DNA of 64,000 nt from Natrialba asiatica DSM 12278. Its GTDB lineage: Archaea > Halobacteriota > Halobacteria > Halobacteriales > Natrialbaceae. Positions within the stretch are counted from its first letter, which is position 1. Each line of letters opens with the position of its first letter. The translations under genes and the position numbers were made by a program. Of the stretch, positions 1 through 9,222 are shown piece after piece. The notes beneath the pieces are model-generated. The model saw only the letters and a list, made by a program, of their open reading frames with translations, had not been told where the DNA came from and ran no database searches. The stretch spans positions 17,158 through 81,157 of the forward strand of contig NZ_AOIO01000034.1 in assembly GCF_000337555.1 (NCBI RefSeq). The letters are read 5' to 3'.

Positions 1-1892
1 AACGGGCGATCTACTACCGCCAGGAGCAGGGCTTTGACCACTCCGCGGTCAACATCGCGGTCGTCGTCCAGCAGATGGTCGACGCCGAGAAGTCCGGCGT
101 GATGTTCACCAGCCACCCCTCGACCGGCGATCCGACGATGATCATCGAGGCCGCCTGGGGGCTCGGCGAGGCCGTCGTTTCCGGGGCCGTCTCTCCGGAC
201 AACTACATCGTCAGCCGCGACGATCGCTCGGTCGAATACACCGTCGCCGAGAAGAAGGTGATGCACGAAAAAGACGAGGCAACCGGCGAAACCGTCGAGC
301 GGGAGGTTCCCCAGAACAAACGGAACGCCCGCGTCATCGACGATGCGGAGATCGATACCCTCGTCGACCTCGGCGAACGCGTCGAGGACCACTACGACGA
401 TCCGCAGGACGTCGAGTGGGCGATCGCCGACGGTGAGGTCTACATGCTCCAGTCGCGCCCGATCACGACGATCGACGACGGCGAGAGCGCGGCCGACGCC
501 GCCACGGGCTCGGGTGCCGGCGGCGCCGACGCGGCACAGGGCCTCACCGACGGCAGCGGCGGCGTGCAGGCGGCCGGCAGTAGCAACGCTGACGACTCGG
601 CCGCGGACGCTGGTACCGGCGACGTCATCGTCGACGGCCTCGGATCGAGCCCCGGCACGGTCAGCGGAGCCGCTCGCATCGTCACGAAACTCGACGACCT
701 GGACAAGGTCAGCGACGGCGACATCATCGTCACCGAGATGACCATGCCCGACATGGTCCCCGCGATGAAACGCGCCGCGGGAATCGTCACCGACGAGGGC
801 GGCATGACCAGCCACGCCGCCATCGTCTCGCGCGAACTCGGCGTTCCCGCCGTCGTCGGCACGACCAACGCCACGACCGTCCTCGAGGATGGCCAGGTCG
901 TCACGCTCGACGGAGACAAGGGCGCGATTCTCGAAGGCCAGGAAGTCGAACCCGAAGAGGAGACCGAACCCGTCGAGGAAGTCCGGCCACAATCACCGGT
1001 CAAACCGATGACCGCGACCGAGGTGAAGGTCAACGTCTCCATCCCCGAGGCCGCCGAACGCGCCGCCGCAACCGGCGCCGACGGCGTCGGCCTCCTGCGC
1101 ATGGAGCACATGATCCTCTCGCTGAACCAGACGCCCGCGAAGTTCATCGAGGAACGCGGCGAGGACGACTACATCACTGAACTCGTCGAGGGCATCCGCG
1201 GCGTCGCCGACGAGTTCTATCCGCGGCCGGTTCGCGTGCGAACCCTCGACGCGCCGACCGACGAGTTCCGCCAGCTCGAGGGCGGCGCGGACGAACCCGA
1301 GGAACACAATCCGATGCTCGGCTACCGGGGTATCCGGCGCTCGCTCGATCGCCCCGACGTGTTCGCTCACGAACTCGAGGCGTTCCGTCGGCTCTACGAG
1401 ATGGGCTACGACAACGTCGAGATCATGTTCCCGCTGGTTAACGACGCCGAGGACGTCTATCGGGCCAAGCGGCTCATGACCGAGGCCGGCATCGATCCCG
1501 AGAAGCGCAAGTGGGGCGTGATGATCGAGACGCCGGCCTCCGCGCTGGCGGTCGAAGAGATGGCCGACGCGGGCATCGATTTCGCCTCCTTCGGCACCAA
1601 CGATCTCACCCAGTACACGCTCGCGGTCGACCGCAACAACGAACACGTCGCCGATCGCTTCGATGAACTCCACCCCTCGGTCCTGCGCCTGATCGGCGAC
1701 GTGATCGAGACGTGTCGCGAACGCGATGTCGATACGAGCATCTGCGGGCAGGCCGGCTCCAAGCCCGACATGGTGCAGTTCCTCGTCAACGAGGGCATCA
1801 ACTCGGTCTCGGCGAACATCGACGCCGTCCGCGACGTCCAACACGAGGTCAAACGCGTCGAGCAGAAGTTGTTGCTGGATTCGGTCCGATAA
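1..1892 (+). CDS. ppsA: Phosphoenolpyruvate synthase, C-terminal part (5' end outside window)
   Basis: Makes PEP from pyruvate, ATP and water in gluconeogenesis (cytosolic). The reading frame is open from base 3, so the gene starts upstream; about 629 residues are visible. They cover the end of the ATP-binding domain (SRPITT near base 450), the swivelling phosphohistidine domain with the GGMTSHAAIVSREL motif around bases 796-837 (His is the phospho-carrier), and the C-terminal PEP/pyruvate TIM barrel with FGTNDLTQYTL and the conserved CGQAGSKP near the end. A Gly/Ala/Ser/Asp-rich linker separates the first two domains, as is common in haloarchaeal forms. It pairs logically with pyruvate kinase 4 kb downstream, which runs the opposite direction. 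The identification is secure. Confidence 0.96.
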   Translation, partial: RAIYYRQEQGFDHSAVNIAVVVQQMVDAEKSGVMFTSHPSTGDPTMIIEAAWGLGEAVVSGAVSPDNYIVSRDDRSVEYTVAEKKVMHEKDEATGETVEREVPQNKRNARVIDDAEIDTLVDLGERVEDHYDDPQDVEWAIADGEVYMLQSRPITTIDDGESAADAATGSGAGGADAAQGLTDGSGGVQAAGSSNADDSAADAGTGDVIVDGLGSSPGTVSGAARIVTKLDDLDKVSDGDIIVTEMTMPDMVPAMKRAAGIVTDEGGMTSHAAIVSRELGVPAVVGTTNATTVLEDGQVVTLDGDKGAILEGQEVEPEEETEPVEEVRPQSPVKPMTATEVKVNVSIPEAAERAAATGADGVGLLRMEHMILSLNQTPAKFIEERGEDDYITELVEGIRGVADEFYPRPVRVRTLDAPTDEFRQLEGGADEPEEHNPMLGYRGIRRSLDRPDVFAHELEAFRRLYEMGYDNVEIMFPLVNDAEDVYRAKRLMTEAGIDPEKRKWGVMIETPASALAVEEMADAGIDFASFGTNDLTQYTLAVDRNNEHVADRFDELHPSVLRLIGDVIETCRERDVDTSICGQAGSKPDMVQFLVNEGINSVSANIDAVRDVQHEVKRVEQKLLLDSVR

Positions 1893-1964
1893 CCGTCCGA
1901 GCCCGGAACGGGTTCGAAATCCGACAACGCAACTACTAAACCGCCGACAGCCGACGTACGTGAT

Positions 1965-3176
1965 ATGCAAATCGAGCCCCAAGCGTTCGACCGGGTGCTC
2001 TCGTCAATGTGTACGGAGCCCCACCCGGTCGCACGCGAGGCGGCCGAACGATTTCTCGCGACGAACCCCGGCGATCCCGGGACGTATCCCGCGATTTCGT
2101 CACTCGAAGACGAGGCTATCGAGCGACTGGGCGAGATCGCCGGTCTCGCGGATCCAGCCGGGTACGTCACGAGCGGCGGGACCGAAGCGAACATCCAGGC
2201 CGTCCGAATCGCCCGCGAACGCGCCGAGACGGCGACACCCACCGTCGTCATGCCAGAATCGGGCCACTTTAGCTTTCAGAAGGCGGCCACCCTGCTCGGG
2301 GTCGACCTCCAACTCGTCCCCACCGACGACGACCACCGGGCCGACCTCGACGCCGTCCGCGCCTGCGTCGACGACGACACCGCCCTGCTCGTCGGCGTCG
2401 CCGGCACCACCGAGTACGGCCGCGTCGATCCGATTCCCGAACTCGGCGACCTCGCCCGCTCCGTCGACGCCATGCTCCACGTCGACGCCGCCTGGGGCGG
2501 CTTCGTCCTGCCGTTTACCGACCACGACTGGAACTTCGACCACGCCCCCGTCGACACCATGGCGATCGACCCCCACAAGATGGGCCAGGCCGCGGTTCCC
2601 GCCGGCGGCCTGCTCGTCCGGAAACAGTCCCTGCTCGACGAACTCGCCGTCGACACGCCCTACCTCGAATCGACCTCGCAGGCGACGCTCACTGGAACGC
2701 GGTCCGGAGCCGGCGTCGCGAGCGCCGTCGCCGCGATGGACGAACTCTGGCCCGCCGGTTACCGCGAGCAGTGTACCCGCTCGCAGGCCAACGCCGAGTG
2801 GCTCGCCGGCGCGTTGACGGCGCGGGGCTACGACGCCGTCACTCCCGAACTCCCGCTCGTCGCTGCCGACGTTCCCGCCGCGACCTTCGAAGCGCTTCGC
2901 GACGCAGGCTGGCGAATCTCCCGAACCGGCACCGGCGAACTCCGCATCGTCTGCATGCCACACGTGACCCGCGAGATGCTCGAGGCGTTCGTCGCCGATC
3001 TCGACGAGCTCGGAAGCCACCCAGGGACAGTCGGAACCGGAACCGAAACCAGCCTCGGACCGGCGGGGACAAACCTGAACTCGACGAACCTCAGCGGGGG
3101 CTCCGAGACGGACCAGTCACGGACATGCCAGAACGGACCGACACCGGGCAGTGCCGGCGACTCGAGTAGCGACTGA
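1965..3176 (+). CDS. mfnA: PLP-dependent tyrosine/aspartate decarboxylase, MfnA type
   Basis: Group II PLP-dependent decarboxylase. Family members decarboxylate L-tyrosine (methanofuran synthesis in methanogens) or L-aspartate to beta-alanine (coenzyme A precursor). Haloarchaea lack methanofuran, so aspartate decarboxylation is the likelier role (inference). Visible motifs: [11 protein letters not shown] near residue 68 (PLP phosphate binding), HVDAAWGGF near 174 (Asp holding the PLP ring nitrogen), and [13 protein letters not shown] near 202 (Schiff-base Lys). The start lies 72 bp after ppsA. The last ~50 residues, after ELGSHPG, are low-complexity Gly/Thr/Ser-rich sequence beyond the normal family end; they may be non-functional read-through. 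Confidence 0.88.
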   Translation: MQIEPQAFDRVLSSMCTEPHPVAREAAERFLATNPGDPGTYPAISSLEDEAIERLGEIAGLADPAGYVTSGGTEANIQAVRIARERAETATPTVVMPESGHFSFQKAATLLGVDLQLVPTDDDHRADLDAVRACVDDDTALLVGVAGTTEYGRVDPIPELGDLARSVDAMLHVDAAWGGFVLPFTDHDWNFDHAPVDTMAIDPHKMGQAAVPAGGLLVRKQSLLDELAVDTPYLESTSQATLTGTRSGAGVASAVAAMDELWPAGYREQCTRSQANAEWLAGALTARGYDAVTPELPLVAADVPAATFEALRDAGWRISRTGTGELRIVCMPHVTREMLEAFVADLDELGSHPGTVGTGTETSLGPAGTNLNSTNLSGGSETDQSRTCQNGPTPGSAGDSSSD

Positions 3177-3523
3177 CCGTCGTGACGAGAGCGACGGGAG
3201 ACGGCCGAATACTGAATCGAACCGGTCCGGCACACGTCAACGTTATAGAGCGCGACCCCGTACGTGTGCCTACCAATGACGACGCGTGCTGTCGACGCTG
3301 ACTGTTCTCTTCCCATGCGGATGTAGCGACAGCGCCGTCTCCGGGTGGAGTGCCGCGAACGCGACCGGTCATACGGAATACAGGCTTCTCGCGGCGTCGA
3401 AACTCGGGTACCCGAGTTCAGCTGTTCGCCGGGTGTGTTCGCGGCTTGTGAGTGACAAGGAACGCGTCCCGGCGAGAAATCGAAACCAGCGGGTTTTACG
3501 CCCGCGACCGACTGACCACGCAT
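3177..3523. other. Intergenic region between mfnA and metG, no convincing gene
   Basis: About 350 bp. It contains only short frames, none with haloarchaeal protein composition. A 16-codon ORF begins at the ATG near 3275. The AT-rich element gttttacg at about 3492-3499 sits about 28 bp before the metG ATG and is the likely TATA box. No tRNA or terminator was recognised. Confidence 0.5.
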
Positions 3524-5659
3524 ATGAGCACTACCAACGACGACTTTCCGACGGACCGTCCCGCGGTCGTGACCTGCGGGTTGCCCTACGCGAACGGCGA
3601 CCTGCACATCGGTCACCTGCGGGGATACATCGGCGCTGACGCGTTCAGCCGTGCGCTCGAAACGCTCGGCCAGGAAACGGCCTACGTCTCCGGGTCGGAC
3701 ATGCACGGCACCCCCATCGCCGTCAACGCCGAGCAGGAGGGCGTTTCGCCCGAAGCGTTCGCGCTGGAGTGGCACGAACAGTACGAGGAGACGTTTCCGA
3801 AGTTCAACGTCGACTTCGACAATTACGGCCACACCCACGACGAGACGAACACGGAACTGACCCGGGAGATCGTCCGGACGCTGGACGAGGAGGGCTACAT
3901 CTACGAGAAGGAGATCCAGGTCGCGTACGACCCCGACGCGGACCAGTACCTGCCCGACCGCTACGTCGAGGGAACCTGTCCCTACTGCGGCGCGAAGGCC
4001 CGCGGCGACGAGTGCGACGAGGGCTGTCAGCGCCACCTCGAACCGGGCGAAGTCGAGGATCCGAAGAGTACGGTCACCGGGAACGCGGCGGAGTACCGCG
4101 GGCGCACGCACAAGTTCTTCGAAGTCTCGGAGTTCACCGACTTCCTGACCGAGTTCCTCGACGGGCTCGAAGGAACGTCGAACGCGCGCAACCAGCCCCG
4201 CCAGTGGATCGAAGAGGGGCTGCAAGACTGGTGTCTCACTCGCGACATGGAGTGGGGGATCGACTATCCCAACGGCGATGACGAGACCACAGAAGATATC
4301 GTCCTCTACGTTTGGGTCGACGCACCGGTCGAGTACATCTCCTCGACGAAGCAGTACGCAGAACGCGTCGGGACCGACGAGTACGACTGGCGGCGCGTCT
4401 GGGAAGACGACGGCGAGATCGTCCACGTCATCGGCCGCGACATCATCCAGCACCACACCATCTTCTGGCCCGCGATGCTCGAGGGTGCCGACTACAACAC
4501 GCCCCGCGCCGTCGCCGCGACCGGCTTCATCACGATCAACGGCAAGGGCCTCTCGACGAGTCGCAACCGCGCAATCTGGGCGAAAGAATACCTCGACGAG
4601 GGCTTTCACCCCGATCTGCTGCGGTACTACCTGACGACCACCGGCGGCCTCCAGCAGGACGTGGACTTCTCCTGGGACGCCTTCCAGGAGAAGGTCAACG
4701 GCGAGTTAGTGGGCACCGTCGGCAACTTCTGGTACCGCTCGCTGCTCTTTGCCTACCGCAACTACGAGGGCACCCCCGAGGCGGATATCTCTGAAGAAGT
4801 GTCCGAACGCATCGAGGGTGCGATCGGCGACACCCGCGAGGCCGTCAACGACTACTCGCTCCGGGGCATCGGGCAGGCCGCGACCCAGCTCGCCCAGTTC
4901 GGCAACGAGTACATTCAGCGCAACGAACCCTGGAAGCTCACCGACGACGACCCCAAGCGCGCCCAGCAGGTGATCCGCGACTGCGTCCAGATCGCCAAGG
5001 CCGTCGGCGTCCTCATCGAACCCATCACGCCCGACAAGGCCCAGGCACTCTGGGAGCAACTCGGCGAGACCGGCGACGTTGCGGACGCCCACCTCGAAGA
5101 CGCGCTCGAGGCACCGCCCCGAACCTTCGACGAACCCGGTGAACTCTTCGCGAAGATCGAAGACGACCGCGTCGACGAACTCAACGAGAAACTCGCAGAA
5201 CGCGTCGCGGCGGCGGGCGGCGATGAAGACGAAGATGAAGGCGAAGGCGAAGAAACGGAGACCAAAAACGAAACCGACGACACCGCCCCGGACGAATCGG
5301 CTGCCATGGCAGACACCGACGCCCTCGAACCGCTACTCGAGGACCGCATCGGCTTCGAAGACTTCCAAGAACTCGACATTCGCGTCGGGCGTATCGAGTC
5401 GGCCGAGGGAATCGACGGCGCGGACGACCTCGCGAAACTCGAGGTCGACATCGGCTTCGAAACCCGCCAGATCGTCGCCGGGATCAAGCAACTCCACGAC
5501 CTCGACGAACTCCCCGGCGAGAAGTGCATCCTGCTCGCGAACATGGAACCCGCCGAGCTATTCGGCGTCGAATCCAACGGCATGATCCTCGCTGCAGGTG
5601 ACGAGGCGGATCTGCTGACGACCCACGACGACGCCGTCGTCGGCGAAAAGGTGCAGTAG
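3524..5659 (+). CDS. metG: Methionyl-tRNA synthetase
   Basis: Charges tRNA-Met; class I synthetase, cytosolic, essential. The 711-residue protein shows the HIGH motif near residue 29 (DLHIGHLRGY), a zinc-knuckle insert (CPYCGAK...CDEGCQ) and a KMSKS-loop variant, GKGLSTSR. A Glu/Asp/Thr-rich linker (EDEDEGEGEE region) leads into a C-terminal EMAPII/Trbp-like tRNA-binding domain (DIRVGRIESAEGI ... GIKQLHDLDELPGEKC). A longer frame is open from 3452, but homology starts at MSTTNDDFP, and a TATA-like element lies about 28 bp before 3524, so that start is chosen. Confidence 0.96.
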   Translation: MSTTNDDFPTDRPAVVTCGLPYANGDLHIGHLRGYIGADAFSRALETLGQETAYVSGSDMHGTPIAVNAEQEGVSPEAFALEWHEQYEETFPKFNVDFDNYGHTHDETNTELTREIVRTLDEEGYIYEKEIQVAYDPDADQYLPDRYVEGTCPYCGAKARGDECDEGCQRHLEPGEVEDPKSTVTGNAAEYRGRTHKFFEVSEFTDFLTEFLDGLEGTSNARNQPRQWIEEGLQDWCLTRDMEWGIDYPNGDDETTEDIVLYVWVDAPVEYISSTKQYAERVGTDEYDWRRVWEDDGEIVHVIGRDIIQHHTIFWPAMLEGADYNTPRAVAATGFITINGKGLSTSRNRAIWAKEYLDEGFHPDLLRYYLTTTGGLQQDVDFSWDAFQEKVNGELVGTVGNFWYRSLLFAYRNYEGTPEADISEEVSERIEGAIGDTREAVNDYSLRGIGQAATQLAQFGNEYIQRNEPWKLTDDDPKRAQQVIRDCVQIAKAVGVLIEPITPDKAQALWEQLGETGDVADAHLEDALEAPPRTFDEPGELFAKIEDDRVDELNEKLAERVAAAGGDEDEDEGEGEETETKNETDDTAPDESAAMADTDALEPLLEDRIGFEDFQELDIRVGRIESAEGIDGADDLAKLEVDIGFETRQIVAGIKQLHDLDELPGEKCILLANMEPAELFGVESNGMILAAGDEADLLTTHDDAVVGEKVQ

Positions 5660-5778
5660 ACGGCCGTTCGAGTTCACGTTCTCGATTTCGTGGGCTTTCG
5701 CTTCTGCGCTCGCGCTTGCTTACTCTCGCTTTCGAGACGAACCAGCGGCGATAACGGAAGCGATGCCAACAGTACCGA

Positions 5779-5806
5779 TTCTCGGTTCTCGGTTCTCGGT
5801 TCTCGA
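5779..5806 (+). repeat. Four-copy heptamer tandem repeat
   Basis: Three exact ttctcgg units and a fourth ttctcga unit stand head-to-tail between metG and the GYD pseudogene, followed by pyrimidine-rich low-complexity DNA to about 5850. Simple-sequence DNA; no function is visible. Confidence 0.8.
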
Positions 5807-5855
5807 TTCCTGCTCTTCGATCCCTCGATCCCCACCCCCGATCCCCAATTTCCGA

Positions 5856-6143
5856 TCACACTTCGTCCACTAACTGCAAGAACTGCGACGTATCGATGAG
5901 TTCCATCGTCTACGCGTTCAATCCGTGGCGACGAAGCGTCAGCGCCGATTTGAACGCGGCCTCCCTGTCTTCGGTCTCGAAAATGGCCAGAAAATCGCGC
6001 TCGCCGAGGATCGTGTACGCATCGCGTAACGCAGCGCCGTACCGGTCGAACTCGACCCTCACCTCGCCCCAAGTCGATGCGAGTTCCTGCGCGTTTCGTC
6101 TGTCCCGGTTTTCGAGTTCGATGGGAGAGGCATACGCTAGCCT
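5856..6143 (-). pseudogene. Decayed GYD-domain (DUF3303-like) small protein
   Basis: Translating the minus strand from 6143 to 5856 gives a 96-codon frame resembling the small ferredoxin-fold GYD-domain proteins common in haloarchaea. It runs YASPIELENRD, then WGEVRVEFDRYGAALRDAY, TILGERDFLAIFE and SALTLRRHGLNA, then a stop, then TMELIDTSQFLQLVDEV. Two lesions are visible. The codon at the expected start position (6143-6141) is AGG instead of ATG. A TAG at 5912-5910 stands where relatives usually have Gln (CAG), removing the last beta strand. The rest is uninterrupted, so the inactivation looks recent. Sequencing error is unlikely to explain two independent point changes. Confidence 0.72.
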
Positions 6144-6226
6144 ATCACGTCACTACGCGTGAATGCTGAAAACGGTTGCCGTGGCACATGATGGAAACAG
6201 AAACACTCGCCTTCGAGTAAGTCACC

Positions 6227-6237
6227 TATCTTTTTGG
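6227..6237 (+). promoter_or_regulatory. TATA box of pyk
   Basis: The T/A-rich tatctttttgg is centred about 29 bp before the ATG at 6261. That spacing fits leaderless haloarchaeal transcription and supports 6261 over the upstream in-frame ATG at 6234. Confidence 0.6.
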
Positions 6238-6260
6238 CCGTGCTCGCGATAGCACAAGGC

Positions 6261-8015
6261 ATGAGAAACGCAAAGATCGTCTGTACGCTCGGTCCTGCCT
6301 CGAGCGATCGCCAGACGATCCGGGACCTCGCGGACGCCGGCATGTCGGTTGCTCGGCTGAACGCGAGTCACGGAACTCGCGAGGATCGTGCCGCACTCAT
6401 CGACCGCGTTCGCTCGGTCGACGAGGAACGAGAGAAACCCGTCTCCGTCATGCTGGACATGCAGGGGCCGGAAATCCGGACTGCGCCGCTCCCCGAGGGA
6501 GAGACGGTCACGCTCGAAACCGACTCGGAGATCAGGTTCGTCGAAGGGGACGATGCAACACCCGAAACCGTCGGCCTCTCGCTGCCGGTTGGCGCCGTCG
6601 AACCGGGCGATCGAATTCTGCTCGATGACGGACTGATCGAAACGACCGTCCGTGAACGCGACGGCGACGCCGTGGTGGCACACGTCGATACGGGCGGCGA
6701 ACTGGGCGGCCGAAAGGGCGTCAATGTCCCCGGCGTCGACCTGGACCTCGACGTCGTCACCGAGTCCGACCGCAAGGATCTCGAACTCGCCGCCGAGAAG
6801 GAAGTCGACTTCGTGGCGGCGAGTTTCGTCCGAGATACGGCGGACGTCTACGAGGTCAACGAGGTCATCGAGGACGCCGGCGCGGAGATTCCGATCATCT
6901 CGAAGATCGAACGCGCCGGCGCCGTCGACAACCTAGACGACATTATCGACGCCTCGGACGGAATCATGGTCGCCCGCGGCGACCTGGGCGTCGAATGTCC
7001 GATGGAGGACGTACCGATGATCCAGAAACGCATCATCCGCCGGTGTCGCGAGGCCGGTCTCCCGGTTATCACGGCGACGGAGATGCTCGATTCGATGGTC
7101 CACGCCCGCCGACCGACCCGAGCGGAGGCTTCGGACGTAGCAAACGCCGTCCTCGACGGTACCGACGGCGTCATGCTCTCCGCGGAGACCGCGATCGGCG
7201 ACCACCCCGTCGCGGTCGTCGACGCGATGGACAGCATCGTCCGCGAGGTCGAACAGTCCGAGGAGTACGCCGAACTCCTCGAACAGCGCGTTCCCGCCGC
7301 CGGCGAGGCTCGAACGGACGCCCTGGCACGCTCTGCGCGTTTCCTCGCCCGCGACATCGGTGCCGATGCCATCGTCGCGGCGACCGAATCCGGCTACACG
7401 GCGCTGAAAACCGCAAAGTACCGTCCCGGCGTCCCGGTCGTCGCGTCGACGCCGAGCCACCGCGTCCGCCGGCGGCTCGCCCTCTCGTGGGGCGTTACAC
7501 CGCTGTACGCCGAAGTCTCCGACCAGGGAGCCGACGCCGTCGTCGAGAAAGCCGTCCAGGCCGCGCTGGAAGCCGGCGTCGCCGAGAGCGGCGATACCGT
7601 CGTCGTCCTCTGTGGCATGATGACCGAACTCGAGGGTGCGAATACGACGAACATGCTGAAGGTCCACGTCGCGGCGGAGGCGTTGACGACGGGCCGCGTC
7701 GTCGTCGAGGGTCGTGCGACCGGGCCGCTTGCCCGAGTTCAGGATGGCGATCTCACCGACGTACCGGAGGGGGCGATCCTCGCGCTGCCGACGGAGTTCG
7801 ACGCGGAGTTTACGGGTGATGTCTCGAAGATCGGCGGCATCGTCAACGCTCGGCGAGGGATGACGGGGTATCCGGCGCTGGTGGCACGAGAGATGGACGT
7901 GCCGATGGTAAGCGGTGCGACGATTTCCGAGATGGAGACGGGAACGGTCGTCACCATCGACGCGGAACGAGGGGTCGTCTACGAGGGTGACATTCGGGAT
8001 CGAACGGATCGGTAG
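6261..8015 (+). CDS. pyk: Pyruvate kinase with C-terminal PEP-utiliser-like domain
   Basis: Converts PEP and ADP to pyruvate and ATP, the last step of glycolysis. The 584-residue protein starts MRNAKIVCTLGPAS, shows the catalytic barrel signature MVARGDLGVE (around residue 235) and TATEMLDSM, and then the allosteric domain. The final ~95 residues (GRATGPLAR ... GGIVNARRGMTGYPALVAREMDVPMVSGAT) match the phosphohistidine-type swivelling domain of PEP-utilising enzymes, as in Bacillus-type and haloarchaeal Pyk. The equivalent histidine is replaced (GMTGYPA rather than GMTSHAA), so it is probably structural or regulatory. The start is supported by TATA spacing. Confidence 0.96.
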   Translation: MRNAKIVCTLGPASSDRQTIRDLADAGMSVARLNASHGTREDRAALIDRVRSVDEEREKPVSVMLDMQGPEIRTAPLPEGETVTLETDSEIRFVEGDDATPETVGLSLPVGAVEPGDRILLDDGLIETTVRERDGDAVVAHVDTGGELGGRKGVNVPGVDLDLDVVTESDRKDLELAAEKEVDFVAASFVRDTADVYEVNEVIEDAGAEIPIISKIERAGAVDNLDDIIDASDGIMVARGDLGVECPMEDVPMIQKRIIRRCREAGLPVITATEMLDSMVHARRPTRAEASDVANAVLDGTDGVMLSAETAIGDHPVAVVDAMDSIVREVEQSEEYAELLEQRVPAAGEARTDALARSARFLARDIGADAIVAATESGYTALKTAKYRPGVPVVASTPSHRVRRRLALSWGVTPLYAEVSDQGADAVVEKAVQAALEAGVAESGDTVVVLCGMMTELEGANTTNMLKVHVAAEALTTGRVVVEGRATGPLARVQDGDLTDVPEGAILALPTEFDAEFTGDVSKIGGIVNARRGMTGYPALVAREMDVPMVSGATISEMETGTVVTIDAERGVVYEGDIRDRTDR

Positions 8016-8158
8016 GTAGCGAGAACGGGAACGGCGCTCGGGCGGTCGATTCTGGCCGCTGACCGTAACGTCGGGCCGAAGAACGCGAGACGGAGCAGAC
8101 CAGGATCACCCGCGTTCGGGACGGCGGATTTTTGACGCCGCGGCAAGTACGACACTGT

Positions 8159-8590
8159 ATGGCAGATGAAACGTCCGGACCCGACAGCCGCGAAGACGAC
8201 TGGAGCACGTCGGAGACGAGTGCAACTGGGTCGGACGGATCGAAGAGAACGGCCGACGAGCCGACCGATGGCGAGCACGGGGAGGCGGACGAGTGGGGGA
8301 CAACTGCTGGGGCTGGAGGTGACCGGGCCGGTGACGGAGAACGGAGTGGAGCCGGAACGGGATCAACCACCGAACGGATTCCGATCGACCTCTCCGCGAG
8401 TGGGACCGACGGGGAGAAACGAGATGGCGAGCGCCACGCCGGTGACGATACGGACGACCCGTACGCACCCGAACCGAGCTCAGCGCCGATCGAATCCGGC
8501 GATCCGTCCCTCGAACACATCATCTTCGTCGCGCTCGGAGCGGCGGCGACGATTCTCGTCCTCGCTCGCGTCGTGTTGGTTACGTTCTAG
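8159..8590 (+). CDS. Haloarchaeal acidic protein with one C-terminal membrane segment (DUF7312-like)
   Basis: A 143-residue protein. The first ~110 residues are Ser/Thr/Asp/Gly-rich and probably disordered. They are followed by the conserved-looking block SGDPSLEHIIFVALGAAATI and a single hydrophobic segment that ends the protein. It would be anchored in the membrane by its C-terminus with the acidic tail on one side. It resembles the haloarchaeal DUF7312 family; the biological role is unknown. The start is at 8159, 28 bp after a gatttttgac TATA element, rather than the upstream in-frame ATG at 8132. Confidence 0.7.
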   Translation: MADETSGPDSREDDWSTSETSATGSDGSKRTADEPTDGEHGEADEWGTTAGAGGDRAGDGERSGAGTGSTTERIPIDLSASGTDGEKRDGERHAGDDTDDPYAPEPSSAPIESGDPSLEHIIFVALGAAATILVLARVVLVTF

Positions 8591-8609
8591 TATCCCCCGT
8601 CCGGGCTCC

Positions 8610-9077
8610 CTATACTTCCGTGCGTTCCTGCGCTCGTTCGAGACCCGTCGTCGCCTCCGCTTTCGTCGTTTCGAGCGGCCCAACGACTTCGTCCGGCAGA
8701 TTCATTCGATCCGCAAGCGCGAGCAACGTCTCTAGCTTCGTGATCTCGAGTCGCTCGATCGACCGCCCGAGTTCGGCTTCGACGAGGTCGCCGAGGACCG
8801 GGTCCCGAATGTCTCCGACCAGGTCGTCGCGCTCGCTTCGGAGCGCGTCGAGGGCGTCACTCTCGATGACACCCGGGTCGGCCTCGATCGCGTCGAAGAT
8901 CGGCTCGATGCGCCCGAGTTGCTCCGTTGTCGTCTCGCTGTGGGCCATGTAAAACTCCTCGAGTTCTTCGTCGGTGGCGGCGTCGGCGAGTTCCGACTGG
9001 AGGTCCTCGAGTTCGCGTTCGATGTGATAGAACTCGCGCAGCGTCCGGATGAACAGATCGTGTTCGTTCTCGATCAT
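8610..9077 (-). CDS. Ferritin-like DUF892 (YciE/YciF family) protein
   Basis: A 155-residue all-helical protein starting MIENEHDLFIRTLREFYHIE. The pattern of Glu/His residues on helices (FYHIERELE, EFYMAHSETTTEQL, then two more helices) is that of the DUF892 four-helix-bundle family, linked to stress responses in bacteria. The ATG at 9077 is preferred over the in-frame ATG at 9104 because the family homology begins there. It is convergent with the preceding gene, whose stop is 19 bp away. The substrate is unknown. Confidence 0.72.
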   Translation of the reverse strand: MIENEHDLFIRTLREFYHIERELEDLQSELADAATDEELEEFYMAHSETTTEQLGRIEPIFDAIEADPGVIESDALDALRSERDDLVGDIRDPVLGDLVEAELGRSIERLEITKLETLLALADRMNLPDEVVGPLETTKAEATTGLERAQERTEV

Positions 9078-9222
9078 ACCAGAGGTGGGAGTGCCGAATC
9101 GCAAAGAGATTGGGCCGTCGTGTGAAACCCGGCGCTTGCGGTCACGCCGGGACGCCGCTCATCTCAGTTAGTCTACCGAACGCCTATGTGATCGCGGCGT
9201 GACCGTCGAGGTGACGACACCA

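Noticed and set aside
3286..3639. 117-codon plus-strand frame before metG
   Set aside because: Overlaps the metG start in another frame, and its Ser/Arg/Cys-rich composition is unlike haloarchaeal proteins.
2828..4609. 593-codon open frame on the minus strand across mfnA and metG
   Set aside because: It lies opposite two well-supported genes; its repeated DDV/VRRV-type composition is the usual antisense artefact of GC-rich coding DNA.
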